Part shown: positions 15,814 to 24,160 of the stretch, one piece after another
Layout of the letters: every line of letters begins with the position of its first letter
Numbering within the stretch: position 1 is the first letter of the stretch
Origin: Gemmatimonadota bacterium
GTDB lineage: Bacteria; Latescibacterota; UBA2968; UBA8231
Assembly (NCBI GenBank): GCA_028875335.1
Contig: JAPPEF010000313.1
Span: forward strand, 1 to 36,079
Length of the DNA: 36,079 bases
Direction of reading: 5' to 3'
The notes under the pieces: generated by a model
Database searches by the model: none
What the model saw: the letters and a program-made list of their open reading frames with translations, nothing else
Told to the model about the DNA's origin: nothing
Translations under genes and position numbers: made by a program

Positions 15814-16146
15814 TTACGCCAATAGTCGTTTTACCAACGTCTCTACCTGCTTGCCTTCGTCCGATTGGGCGAGCCACCCGCGCAATTCGCGGCGAATCAC
15901 GGTCGTGCTGATGCGCTTCTTGATCTCGATAAACGTGTTTGACGCCTTCAAATCCACAGCGCGCATCGAGCGGCCCGATGGCGACACTTCCTCGGCGACT
16001 TCATTTGCATCAACCAATCCCGTGCAGAGCAAAAAGTCCCGCACCGCACTAGTGATATTAGCCTCGGGTTCATTATTGTCGTGCCGTTGCAATATCGCCG
16101 CTGCTGCGGCTTGATGTCTTGGATCGTCGTAATCTATTTGAGCCAT
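15814..16146 (-). pseudogene. N-terminal stub of a type IIG-like restriction-methylase
   Basis: From the ATG at 16146 the frame gives 110 residues: MAQIDYDDPRHQAAAAAILQ, then an ITSAVRDFLL segment and SPSGRSMRAVDLKASNTFIE followed by IKKR. This is the usual N-terminal PD-(D/E)XK region of large fused restriction-methylases, with Asp65 and Glu74-x-Lys76. Full proteins are about 900 residues or more, with a methyltransferase after this domain. Here the frame runs into a short charged end (WLAQSDEGKQVETLVKRLLA) that looks like a deletion junction. It follows the stop of the unrecognised ORF by 2 nt. It could still make a stand-alone nuclease-fold peptide. Confidence 0.55.
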
Positions 16147-16148
16147 AG

Positions 16149-16420
16149 TCAACTGCCGCCCTTAAAGGCTCCTATATAGTTGAAAAGTATGGACTTGGTA
16201 ACGTGTATAATTCCCATAGTAAAGGCAAATCCCAAGTCCCGACGTTTGTCATAGTTGATCTCTCGCAGACCGATGAGGAGCGCGGACATCCTCACGGCGT
16301 TAGCCGGATGCTGCTCCATCAGGTAGTCGTACGGATTCACCCCCTCGAACACCTAGTACCGCTCCTCGACGCCGTATGCGAGTGCGTCCTAATTGTATTC
16401 CGTTGCATCCTGCTACAACC
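16149..16420 (-). pseudogene. Unrecognised ORF fragment with in-frame stops
   Basis: A 67-residue open segment from GTG 16352 contains FEGVNPYDYLMEQHPANAVR and then MSALLIGLREINYDKRRDLG. The same frame continues upstream through two TAG codons (16353-16355 and 16389-16391) with plausible protein between them (DALAYGVEERY). This suggests a longer gene that has decayed, now joined to the truncated dehydratase copy at about 16421. I do not recognise the family. Confidence 0.4.
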
Positions 16421-16421
16421 C

Positions 16422-16535
16422 TAAATCCGCCTCGTCGTAGCCAGCCGAAGCGAGAAAAACGCGGCGTAGGTAGCGGCTAAAACTTGGGTCGGCGTAGTGG
16501 GTTAGATTGCGGTCGATGCCGGTGGGGGAGGATTC
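16422..16535 (-). pseudogene. Truncated second copy of an IlvD/Edd dehydratase 5' end
   Basis: The frame reads ESSPTGIDRNLTHYADPSFS, then RYLRRVFLASAGYDEADL, matching residues 2-38 of the intact dehydratase (12601-14280). Nucleotide identity is roughly 85-90% by eye, with many silent differences. The ATG upstream (preceded by AAAGGAG) is one base out of frame. After about 38 codons the match ends at a junction with the unrecognised ORF fragment. It is in the same orientation as the intact gene, so the two copies bracket about 2.1 kb of accessory DNA. Confidence 0.85.
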
Positions 16536-16553
16536 ATGTAGCTCCTTTGGTCT

Positions 16554-19500
16554 TCATGATTGGATAAATAACGGCTCTGGCGCATCTTGGCCAAAAAGGT
16601 TCTTTTCCCGTTTCCTCTTCCATTTTTCACACCTGTCTTTCACTGCTTTCTCGGTGATTTCGTGGTAAACGAAAAGCGGTGATGAGCGGTCGCTTGTCTG
16701 CCTCTTCCAAAGATAGAATCGTCCATCCACTACCTTGGCAAACAGACACTTGTTTATCCAGTACTGCACTGGGTTCTCAGTTTCCGACATTTTCTGGTAC
16801 CAGTGCCGAGCCCATCGGTTTCTCTCAAAGGCATATTCAGCAGCACTATGGGCCGTACCGATGAGTCCTACCCGGCCAGCATGGTCAGCTAGGACACGAC
16901 CTGGCTCTTGGCGATCATCACAGAAACCGGCAACCATCAAGCCGCGAGCGACTATAGCAGGCGTGTCACTGCTACATTTGGCCTCGATATATGCATCCAA
17001 AACATCGTGTCGGCCGGCTTGCTCAGCGGCGAGAACTTCCGTAGCAAGCTCATGGTCTGTTACTGCGCGGTCTAGTCGAGAACAACGGAGTTCATCAATA
17101 AGCGGATTAGCGGCCGATTTCCATACAGTGACTCTGAGGGAAGGGTTGGAATCCTCTACTTTTTTGAATAAGAACTTTGCTTTCTCCGGCTCGTCCTTGG
17201 AGATGGCATACGCGGTTAGCAAAGGCACGTTGTGGATGTAGGACAATTCCTCACTATCATAGCTAAGGAATGAATCTGCTAAATCGATCAACGCTTCCGG
17301 GACTGCCTTATAGAACGCGGTAAAAGCTTCCAGAGAAAACTTCTCAAGCAGGCGAAAGTTACGATTTTCTCGAACAAGAAGACGATGGGCAATTTCCTTC
17401 GTCGCCTCTGGTCCGAGTTCCCGCGCTGCCACGCCGAACGATCCAGGCATGATGCGGTCCAGAACGGTGATCAGATCTGCAATACCCTGCTTTGCAGCAT
17501 AAATCAGTACGAGCGATCCGCATCGTGCCTCCCTAGAGTCCTTGTCCTTGATAGCGGTGTAGCAATACCCGCTTTCGAGCACCGCAGGCAGCAGATCTGA
17601 CAGCTCACGCCGATAGATCGTCCCAAACGCGTCGGCACGAATGCTTTCGATTTCGTGCCGGACGAGGCTGCCTATAATACGGCAAACCTCGGAAGTCAGC
17701 GGGGTCTCCGAATGCTTTGCAAATGCTAGCAGGATCGAAATTAGTGTCCTATTGTCCTGCGCAACCGCGGTCTGCAACTTGCACTCGAATAGAGCCTCAT
17801 TGAAGGATTTCATGGAGGGACAAAGACTAAGGAAATAGTTTTCAGGATTTGGTATCAGCCGCATCGCTTCCAACTGCTCCGGGCCAGTCAGCAGTGGAAA
17901 GGCAAACAGCGATAAGAGTGAAGAAACAATCCGTCTCTCTTTTTTGGAAAGGTCCGCTAATGCCGAAGGATTACGCAGAATGTCAACAAGTCTCAGGGCG
18001 GTATCCCTGTCAATCAACGGCCTGTGCTGGCTATCCTGCACAGCCACTTGACGTAGTGGTAGGCCACTTCTAACAGGTAGCTGACCAATAAGCTGCACAT
18101 GCTTTTCGGCCGCGATTTCGGGGTAGAATCGTGCGATAGCAGGAAGGGCATCTTCGAGGAAGTCGCCTTCACCCGTACACCATAGGTTCAGATGAAGTTG
18201 GGTCACATCGATTTGCTGATATTTGGTTGCAGTGTTGACGACGTTGTCCGGTTTTTTCGACTCTGGATCACAGGGGTCCACTGAACAATATCCTTCAATA
18301 TGTCTCCAGCTTTGCGGCCACGGCCTTGGCTCGCGCAAAGTCTCGGCAAGCGTGCTCGCCTCTCGCTCATCATCATCGTCCCCTGTGCTACCAAGAATAG
18401 TCACAAGCGCCCACTTCCCAGTGGAAGACGAATTCTCAGCACGAAAAACGCTACTTTCGTTCAAGAGAGCCTTCCGCGCTTTCACCCAATCATGGGAGTT
18501 GAAACTCAGTAGGTGACGGAACTGCTCATAAGGCCAATAAATGCCACCATTCAACGCTTTGGAAAGCGAAGCCCGCACGAGCGCCCGTGCGAAAGGAGCT
18601 AACTTCAGGCCAGCAAGAAGCGGGATTGCGAGATCCGTCAAGCGGGTCGGGTCTTTGGGAATTTCACGCATCTCTCCCAGAATCTGCCTTTCCGCCTCAG
18701 ATAGAGAATTGAGCCTGGTCTTGATTTCCGAACGTTTCTTTTTAATCGTTTCTTGTCTCTCGTCTACCGACAAATGATCGTTTGGTAATATTTGTTGTTC
18801 CGGGTCTAGGGTGTAGTAAGACAGCCATTGGGTAACCGTAGATTCGACCAGAGGCCAAGACTCCTTGTCATCGCGCAAGTAGAAAAGCGTGCTCTTAATC
18901 CAGTCAGAATTGGGATAGGGAGTTTCCTGCAAGGTCAATGTTTCGGCGGCGTTCAAGAACTCTGTGACCCGTTCTTTCGCCAAACGGACGAATGCCGGAT
19001 AGTGATCTGGATTAGGGTTTTGAAGGAAGACAAAGCCGTCGATGAGTGCTTTATGTATCTCTTGCTTGAACCAACTCTCGTTCATGGTAATTGCCGTCAA
19101 GGCAGCCAGTACGACTTTGGCTGTGTCATCCAACGTCGCGATTGGCTCAAGAGTCCTGCTGACGGACTCCGACAGGTCCTTGTTATTTCGTTGGGCGTGA
19201 AGCAACTGGTCGACAAGCGCAAATCCAAGGGCGAGGGACAGCCCCTCTTGCCTCAGTTCGTAGGCGTTTTTAGGCCCGGCTACCGGTATAAAAAAACGGC
19301 CTTCGGCAACCGCTCCTGCCTGATTCTCAAAGATAAGCAGGTCTTCACGTTGCTGGGATTGGACCCTATCCAATATTTGCTGTGCATGGTCCGTAAGCCT
19401 ATCGGCAAAATCTTGGGCGGTTTCGTAGTCGTCATTGTCCCGTGCCGACGCCCAGATGTGCTCGAAAAGTAGCCGCTCCACGGTGAGCCCTTGCCATGCA

Positions 19501-20840
19501 TCCCTGTCGTCAGGTGGAAGGAGTTGCAGCGCGATACCCAGAAGGCGGGGATTAAAGAGGCTTCTCGCTGCCTGTTGGTCAAGCGTTGTCGGATCAACTC
19601 CAGATCGTTTGAGAAGGTCGTCACGTTCTTGCGCTGTCCATTCAGGAACGATTATTTGCTCAATTGGTCCTGAGAGCCGACCCTTGATCTGGGTTTCGAA
19701 GTAATGACTCCTGCATGTGACCAACAACTGACCGCCAGCCTTTTTCGATAACTGCCGGAATACTTCGATAATCCGTCCCCGGTTTTTCCTCGGACCCTGA
19801 TTCAGCCCGTCGAGAACGATAAGAAAACGCCCAGGCCGAATCCGATCGCCCCATGCGTTAATGCGACGGCACCAACGTTTAAGGAGCGTACCATCATTTG
19901 GATCACCATCTGTCTGACGGATTAGCTGCTTCGCTAGAAGATCAACAGCCTGACCAGACTCTACACGGTCCGGGAGTTGTTCAGCGCTGAACAGCGCAGT
20001 GAGGGTATGCGCCTCCTGCTGTTCTATAACTTTCGCTGCGAGCCAAGACTTGCCACTCCCTTCGTCGCCAAGCAAAACAACAGGCTCACCGCTTTGCAGT
20101 TGCGCAACTGCGCAAGAGATGAGATCGTCCCGCTTCCCGTGCGACACTTCAACGGCATTTGGTGCAAGAGGTTGACCAAGGTCTAAGCGGGCCTTATGTG
20201 TATCGCTAAACCTGTCTGCAAACCACTTCCGGTTTTTCTCCGCAGCACGAATCGTGGCCACCTCAGGTGCGTTGAGATGCCTCAGTATCTTTTTTACTTG
20301 GACTTGGAATCCTTCCTGCTCCCGAATAGTGACGAATATTTCTTCGAGTTCATTTTTTTTTATTTCCCCAGAGAGGGCTTCGACTTTGTCGATTACAGGC
20401 GTACCTGCCTTTGCAAGCACAACGGCCAGCAGTGGTGGATCGCCGGTCCAGTCTATCGTCAAAATCTCGATCCCATCCTTAGCAGCCTTTTCCCTAAGCG
20501 GATCGGCCAATTGAGTGCTGATCGGAGCGGTACATGCCAAAACCCACAGAAGATCGGCTTCATCTTTGCGGTTTGAGAGTTCTTCTATTTTCACAACGAC
20601 GTCTGCGTAACTAGGTTCATCTTTATGCCGTTTGCACTCAAAACATATCGCGTCTTCCGCGTGCGCTGCGGCTCCGTCTATTCCGAACTGTCTTCCACTC
20701 TTGGCTAGTCGAAACGGAACACCGGAAATACGGCTCAGAGCCTCAGCGAAAACACCCTCGAACCCATCCTTACCTGAATGCGGCAGGGCCAAGAGTATCT
20801 CGCTAAGCCTATCCAACTGATTTTTATATGCTTGGGGCAT
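16554..20840 (-). CDS. PD-(D/E)XK nuclease-STAND/NACHT-like NTPase, probable antiphage effector
   Basis: I chose the ATG at 20840 (MPQAYKNQLDRLSEILLALP), giving 1428 residues. Residues 20-150 form a restriction-type nuclease domain: Asp55 in QFGID and Glu68-x-Lys70 in CFECK, followed by ILTIDWTG. A P-loop NTPase follows, with Walker A GDEGSGKS (258-265) and Walker B FLIVLDGLNQ (339-348). Arg377 is in a sensor-like LLVTCRSHYF. WTAQERDDLL and NPRLLGIALQLL then resemble the winged-helix region of STAND ATPases. About 950 C-terminal residues are helical, without a family I can name, and likely sense a trigger. The order effector, STAND, long sensor matches Avs-type defence proteins. The start overlaps the methyltransferase gene by 17 nt. 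GC content appears lower than in the metabolic genes. Confidence 0.85.
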   Translation of the reverse strand: MPQAYKNQLDRLSEILLALPHSGKDGFEGVFAEALSRISGVPFRLAKSGRQFGIDGAAAHAEDAICFECKRHKDEPSYADVVVKIEELSNRKDEADLLWVLACTAPISTQLADPLREKAAKDGIEILTIDWTGDPPLLAVVLAKAGTPVIDKVEALSGEIKKNELEEIFVTIREQEGFQVQVKKILRHLNAPEVATIRAAEKNRKWFADRFSDTHKARLDLGQPLAPNAVEVSHGKRDDLISCAVAQLQSGEPVVLLGDEGSGKSWLAAKVIEQQEAHTLTALFSAEQLPDRVESGQAVDLLAKQLIRQTDGDPNDGTLLKRWCRRINAWGDRIRPGRFLIVLDGLNQGPRKNRGRIIEVFRQLSKKAGGQLLVTCRSHYFETQIKGRLSGPIEQIIVPEWTAQERDDLLKRSGVDPTTLDQQAARSLFNPRLLGIALQLLPPDDRDAWQGLTVERLLFEHIWASARDNDDYETAQDFADRLTDHAQQILDRVQSQQREDLLIFENQAGAVAEGRFFIPVAGPKNAYELRQEGLSLALGFALVDQLLHAQRNNKDLSESVSRTLEPIATLDDTAKVVLAALTAITMNESWFKQEIHKALIDGFVFLQNPNPDHYPAFVRLAKERVTEFLNAAETLTLQETPYPNSDWIKSTLFYLRDDKESWPLVESTVTQWLSYYTLDPEQQILPNDHLSVDERQETIKKKRSEIKTRLNSLSEAERQILGEMREIPKDPTRLTDLAIPLLAGLKLAPFARALVRASLSKALNGGIYWPYEQFRHLLSFNSHDWVKARKALLNESSVFRAENSSSTGKWALVTILGSTGDDDDEREASTLAETLREPRPWPQSWRHIEGYCSVDPCDPESKKPDNVVNTATKYQQIDVTQLHLNLWCTGEGDFLEDALPAIARFYPEIAAEKHVQLIGQLPVRSGLPLRQVAVQDSQHRPLIDRDTALRLVDILRNPSALADLSKKERRIVSSLLSLFAFPLLTGPEQLEAMRLIPNPENYFLSLCPSMKSFNEALFECKLQTAVAQDNRTLISILLAFAKHSETPLTSEVCRIIGSLVRHEIESIRADAFGTIYRRELSDLLPAVLESGYCYTAIKDKDSREARCGSLVLIYAAKQGIADLITVLDRIMPGSFGVAARELGPEATKEIAHRLLVRENRNFRLLEKFSLEAFTAFYKAVPEALIDLADSFLSYDSEELSYIHNVPLLTAYAISKDEPEKAKFLFKKVEDSNPSLRVTVWKSAANPLIDELRCSRLDRAVTDHELATEVLAAEQAGRHDVLDAYIEAKCSSDTPAIVARGLMVAGFCDDRQEPGRVLADHAGRVGLIGTAHSAAEYAFERNRWARHWYQKMSETENPVQYWINKCLFAKVVDGRFYLWKRQTSDRSSPLFVYHEITEKAVKDRCEKWKRKREKNLFGQDAPEPLFIQS

Positions 20841-22419
20841 CTCTATCAAACAATTCCATTTGCTTCGGCTCGTCCTGCCACTCCGCTTCCGGCAGTAGGT
20901 CTGCAAGCGCAGCCGCCGGGACCCTTCCTAACTCCTTCGGCTCCAACTTGTGTAGCCCTCCTCCATAAACTCTCCCCTCGTTCAGCATCTCCTTCGGGCT
21001 TATGCTATTCAGGAAGTCCCACACTTGCCGCTTCAACTGGGGAGATTCTGCAATCGCCCTGTCAAGGACTCCCCTCGGATACAGCATCAGATAGACATTG
21101 GGGGCGGTCGCATTGGAGTAGTTCAGTATGAATCGAAAGGGCGGCCCGTTCTTCTTGTCGCTGCGACCGAGGTAGGTGCATAGGAACGGCGCAGCCGGAC
21201 GGCGCTCTTGTGCATACCAAGGCGACCGATGCCGGCAGATATAGCGTTCAGCTATGCCTTGCGCCTTGCCTTCTTCAAGGTAGGCCCCCAGCGTTGGGTG
21301 CCACTCCTTGACCTTCTCTTCTGGCAACCGACAGTCTAGGAGGAACAACTTACGCTCCAATACGGGGTTCCCAGCGCGGTCCGCTAGGATTTCGCTATCT
21401 GGCACGTAACGCGGGCTTGGGAGTATAGGTCGGAGCACCTCGGCAGGAAGCCCACGTTCTTCGATCTCTTCCGTTGACAGGATGAAGTACCTGTTGCTGC
21501 CCGTCGCCAGACCGCGCTTGATCGTGAAGAAGTCTGAGAGCACCGGCGTGTGCGACTCCGAGAGGCTCTCTTTCATCGGGTACAGCGTCCATTTAGGGTC
21601 GCGTTGAAGAGTATCGACCGGAACTAGTCGTTCCAAACTAGGCCGCAGCAGTGAACCGCCATAGGTCATACGCACTTTGTGATGGTTGGGCGGCTCTTGC
21701 TTGCTGAACCAAACTACCGCAGAGGACACTAGAGCGTCCCCGAATTGTACTTCTTTGGGGTCGAAACGGTGGATGTGCAGCAACGTGACTTTGTCGAGCA
21801 GATAGCGCTTTACCGACGCGCCGTAGTTGACGTCCATGAATTCGCTCGGTATCAGCCAGCCCGCCAGTCCGCCTTCCGCCATCCACTGGTGAGACAATCC
21901 GAGGAAGTAGCAGTACAGACCGGCAAGCCCGTTCACCTCAATGCCGCAAGCCTCCCGTGTGAGGGCCTTCAGGCGTCGTTTATCCTCGCTGGTGATGTGG
22001 TGATGTCGCACGTAGGGCGGGTTACAGACCAACAGGTTGAACTTCTCTTTATTTGATGGGGGTGCGGCCTGTGTAAAGTCCTCTAGGCGGACATCCAGCG
22101 TCGTACCTTTCCATAGCTTCGCCGCAGGCTCGCCGTAATGAGGATCGACTTCGTAGCCGACAGCGCGTATCAGGCGGTCTGCCGGGAAGACCCTGAGCAG
22201 TGCTGAGTAGAACGAGCCGGTCCCAATGGCTGGGTCGATAAACCGCACCACCTCAGTCTCATTCAGTTGCTCTTTTGCATACTCAAGAATCTGTACGGCA
22301 AGTTCTGTCGGAGTTGCAAACTGCCCCATCCTGTTGCGTTCGGTTTGGTCCTTGGCCGCATCCAGTTCAGCTTGGACTGCGAGCCGACGTTCTTCCCGCT
22401 TTGTCATGGATTTCTTCAT
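20824..22419 (-). CDS. Eco57I-like N6-adenine DNA methyltransferase
   Basis: The protein has 531 residues; GAGGAG lies 12 nt before the ATG. Motif X/I region: GQFATPTELAVQILEYAKEQ, then FIDPAIGTGSFYSALL (SAM-binding motif I). Catalytic motif IV is NLLVCNPPYVRHHH. The second half should hold target recognition (TIKRGLATGSNRYFILS). It has the length of a methyltransferase plus specificity domain and lacks the N-terminal nuclease of type IIG enzymes. Its 3' end overlaps the PD-(D/E)XK-STAND gene by 17 nt, so the two are almost certainly co-translated. This suggests self-DNA marking for the neighbouring nuclease. The ATG directly abuts a TAG that ends a 24-codon remnant frame. Confidence 0.93.
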   Translation of the reverse strand: MKKSMTKREERRLAVQAELDAAKDQTERNRMGQFATPTELAVQILEYAKEQLNETEVVRFIDPAIGTGSFYSALLRVFPADRLIRAVGYEVDPHYGEPAAKLWKGTTLDVRLEDFTQAAPPSNKEKFNLLVCNPPYVRHHHITSEDKRRLKALTREACGIEVNGLAGLYCYFLGLSHQWMAEGGLAGWLIPSEFMDVNYGASVKRYLLDKVTLLHIHRFDPKEVQFGDALVSSAVVWFSKQEPPNHHKVRMTYGGSLLRPSLERLVPVDTLQRDPKWTLYPMKESLSESHTPVLSDFFTIKRGLATGSNRYFILSTEEIEERGLPAEVLRPILPSPRYVPDSEILADRAGNPVLERKLFLLDCRLPEEKVKEWHPTLGAYLEEGKAQGIAERYICRHRSPWYAQERRPAAPFLCTYLGRSDKKNGPPFRFILNYSNATAPNVYLMLYPRGVLDRAIAESPQLKRQVWDFLNSISPKEMLNEGRVYGGGLHKLEPKELGRVPAAALADLLPEAEWQDEPKQMELFDRDAPSI

Positions 22420-22494
22420 CTACAGGCCAAACTCCTCAAGGTCTCCGATTCGATGCTCCCATACCCAGTCGATGCCTTCCGCCGCCCACGGCAA
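22420..22494 (-). pseudogene. C-terminal remnant frame abutting the methyltransferase start
   Basis: Directly after the haloacid dehalogenase stop, and in the same frame, 24 codons run open to a TAG that touches the methyltransferase ATG. The peptide includes AAEGIDWVWEHRIGDLEEFG. Its protein-like look and exact abutment suggest the tail of a lost upstream gene of the operon. I cannot name the family. Confidence 0.3.
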
Positions 22495-23199
22495 TCAGCT
22501 TCCAAGTCGCACTGCAAGGTCGTGGAAATCTTGCGCAATTATGTCAAAATCTCCGTCTTGCGCCGTGTCTGTTTGGCCTTCCGGTCCCCATTCAAATGGA
22601 CGTGGAATGAAGGCCGTTCTGAAGCCAACGGCTCTAGCTCCCTCTAGGTCGTGGCGATGCGCCGCGACCATCAGGATTGAAGGCGGCTCCAAATCGAGAA
22701 GATGCGCTGCTGTCTCGTAAACCTCCTTGTCCGGCTTGTAATGCCGCACAAGCTCTGCTGACAAGATACAGTCCCACGGAATACCGGCGTGCTTGGCCAT
22801 GTTGGTCAGCAGCGACATGTTGCCATTGGAAAGCGCGGCAACAATGTATTTGGACTTCAGCCGCGACATGCCGCCGACCACATCGGGCCACGGATCCAGT
22901 CTGTGCCAAACGCGATTGAAATGACTTTTCTCGTCCTCGGACAACTCGGGAATCGCGAAGTCTTGCAGAATGTCGTCGAGAATCATTCGGTGGAGCGCGT
23001 CTATTGTCGTCCAAGGCAATTCGCCGCGCCGCACGCGACTCATAGCAGGTTCATAGCCATTGCGCCAAGCCGTGGCAAAGCGCGCCCAGTCCACAGTAAG
23101 CCGCTTGTCGCAGCCCAATCGCTCACCCTCGCGCACAATGGTAGAGTACCAGTCGGTGACCGTGCCAAAGACATCGACAGTTAGTGCCTTAATACCCAT
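22495..23199 (-). CDS. Haloacid dehalogenase, type II (HAD superfamily)
   Basis: I chose the ATG at 23199 (MGIKALTVDVFGTVTDWYST), the conserved start of type II enzymes, giving 234 residues; a TTG at 23253 in the same frame would add 18 non-conserved residues and overlap the antitoxin gene. Asp9 is the nucleophile. SNGNMSLL carries the motif II serine, and the Lys is in HYKPDKEVYETAAHLL. VAAHRHDLEGARAVGFRTAF is the acidic motif. It should hydrolyse 2-haloacids or a related small substrate. It sits downstream of the HigBA-type pair and upstream of the methyltransferase, an unusual place for a dehalogenase. Confidence 0.9.
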   Translation of the reverse strand: MGIKALTVDVFGTVTDWYSTIVREGERLGCDKRLTVDWARFATAWRNGYEPAMSRVRRGELPWTTIDALHRMILDDILQDFAIPELSEDEKSHFNRVWHRLDPWPDVVGGMSRLKSKYIVAALSNGNMSLLTNMAKHAGIPWDCILSAELVRHYKPDKEVYETAAHLLDLEPPSILMVAAHRHDLEGARAVGFRTAFIPRPFEWGPEGQTDTAQDGDFDIIAQDFHDLAVRLGS

Positions 23200-23227
23200 G
23201 CGAGCGGAGTTCACGTCGTCTCGGGCG

Positions 23228-23557
23228 TCAATCGCGGGAATCGCCGTCGGCAATGCCTGACAGTTCGACCGGCGGATGGTCGGGGAATCTAGCGATGAGC
23301 GAAAGACTGCCGCCCATAGCCTCCACTGTCTTGCGCAACGTCGAGAGCAACAGATCGCTTCGTTGCTCGAGCCGCGAGACGCCGTCCTGCGAGATGCCGA
23401 GTTGGTGCGCGACGCGCGCCTGGGTGAGCTGCCGAGCCTTGCGCAGTTCGCGCAGGGTCATCTCCTCGGCAATGAGTTCTGCTGCCCGATTTTCGACCTT
23501 GCGGCGCCGAGTGGGATCCAGCGTCGCAATCTTGTCTTCCACGTTCAAAGGCATCAT
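23228..23557 (-). CDS. HigA-like antitoxin (Xre-type helix-turn-helix)
   Basis: The ATG at 23557 overlaps the toxin stop by 1 nt (TAATG), giving 109 residues. The helix-turn-helix is LRELRKARQLTQARVAHQLG followed by ISQDGVSRLEQR. The C-terminal LSTLRKTVEAMGGSLSLIARF is typical of HigA2-type antitoxins. It should bind and neutralise the toxin and repress the operon through the palindrome upstream. A second ATG one codon later is equally possible. Confidence 0.9.
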   Translation of the reverse strand: MMPLNVEDKIATLDPTRRRKVENRAAELIAEEMTLRELRKARQLTQARVAHQLGISQDGVSRLEQRSDLLLSTLRKTVEAMGGSLSLIARFPDHPPVELSGIADGDSRD

Positions 23558-23919
23558 TAATCTCCTTTCTTCGCGAGCCGGGCTAAATGCCGGTCGAACC
23601 GCTCGTCGGCCTTGCGGATGAGCACACGGTAGAACCGTCTGGCATTGACTCCAGACTTGTCGCCTGCGACGAGCAGGATGGCCTTGCGCGCCGGATCGAA
23701 GGCAAACGCTAGACGCCATTCCCCATCCGCAGCACTGAACCGCATCTCCTTCATGTTCGCATGTTGGGAGCCGTTCAGCGTGTCTACTCGGGGCCGTCCT
23801 AGTTGCGGCCCGAACTGCTGCAACAGACGCGACAGCGCTAGGATCTCGGTTTGCACGTCCTCATGCAGACTGTCGAATTCCGGCTCAAACTCGTCGGCGA
23901 TTTCGACTGTCCAGCCCAT
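23557..23919 (-). CDS. HigB/RelE-type toxin (phage Gp49-like)
   Basis: The protein has 120 residues. Family features are WTVEIADEFEPEFDSL, LGRPRVDTLNGSQHANMKEM and WRLAFAFDPARKAILLVAGDKSG-like core strands with RFYRVLIRKADERF. Members are ribosome-dependent mRNA interferases. The toxin-first order with a 1-nt overlap to an Xre antitoxin is the HigBA arrangement. The predicted transcript may start at or next to the ATG (see promoter entry). Confidence 0.9.
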   Translation of the reverse strand: MGWTVEIADEFEPEFDSLHEDVQTEILALSRLLQQFGPQLGRPRVDTLNGSQHANMKEMRFSAADGEWRLAFAFDPARKAILLVAGDKSGVNARRFYRVLIRKADERFDRHLARLAKKGD

Positions 23920-23960
23920 GTGAGAAATATGTCTTTGACAACATATGATGTCAAGGACAT
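23919..23960 (-). promoter_or_regulatory. HigBA promoter with overlapping operator palindrome
   Basis: On the minus strand TTGACA (23954-23949) and CATATT (23931-23926) are 17 bp apart, a good sigma-70 promoter. A palindrome with 12-bp arms, ATGTCTTTGACA at 23929-23940 and TGTCAAGGACAT at 23949-23960 (11 of 12 pairing), covers the -35 and reaches the -10. This fits autoregulation by the antitoxin. The -10 ends 7 nt before the toxin ATG, so the mRNA would be leaderless or nearly so. Confidence 0.7.
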
Positions 23961-24160
23961 GTCGATAGGGCGTGAATCAGCTTTCGCCGGTTCGGTGGTG
24001 GCTTGGAAGTGGCACTCGACGGCAGGGATCTTGGACTTGTAGGCGATGACTGCGAAGAGCTGGTGGTTACTGTGTGAAAACGGACTGACCCATTGAAGCA
24101 TCTCCGTCAGCGATGCCAGATAGCACGGCCTGCGGGCCGGCCGGGAAATATAGATTTTTT

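Noticed and set aside
23961..24160. Possible transposase remnant between HigBA and SUMF1
   Set aside because: Frames in this stretch are short, broken by stops, and show no transposase motif I can defend.
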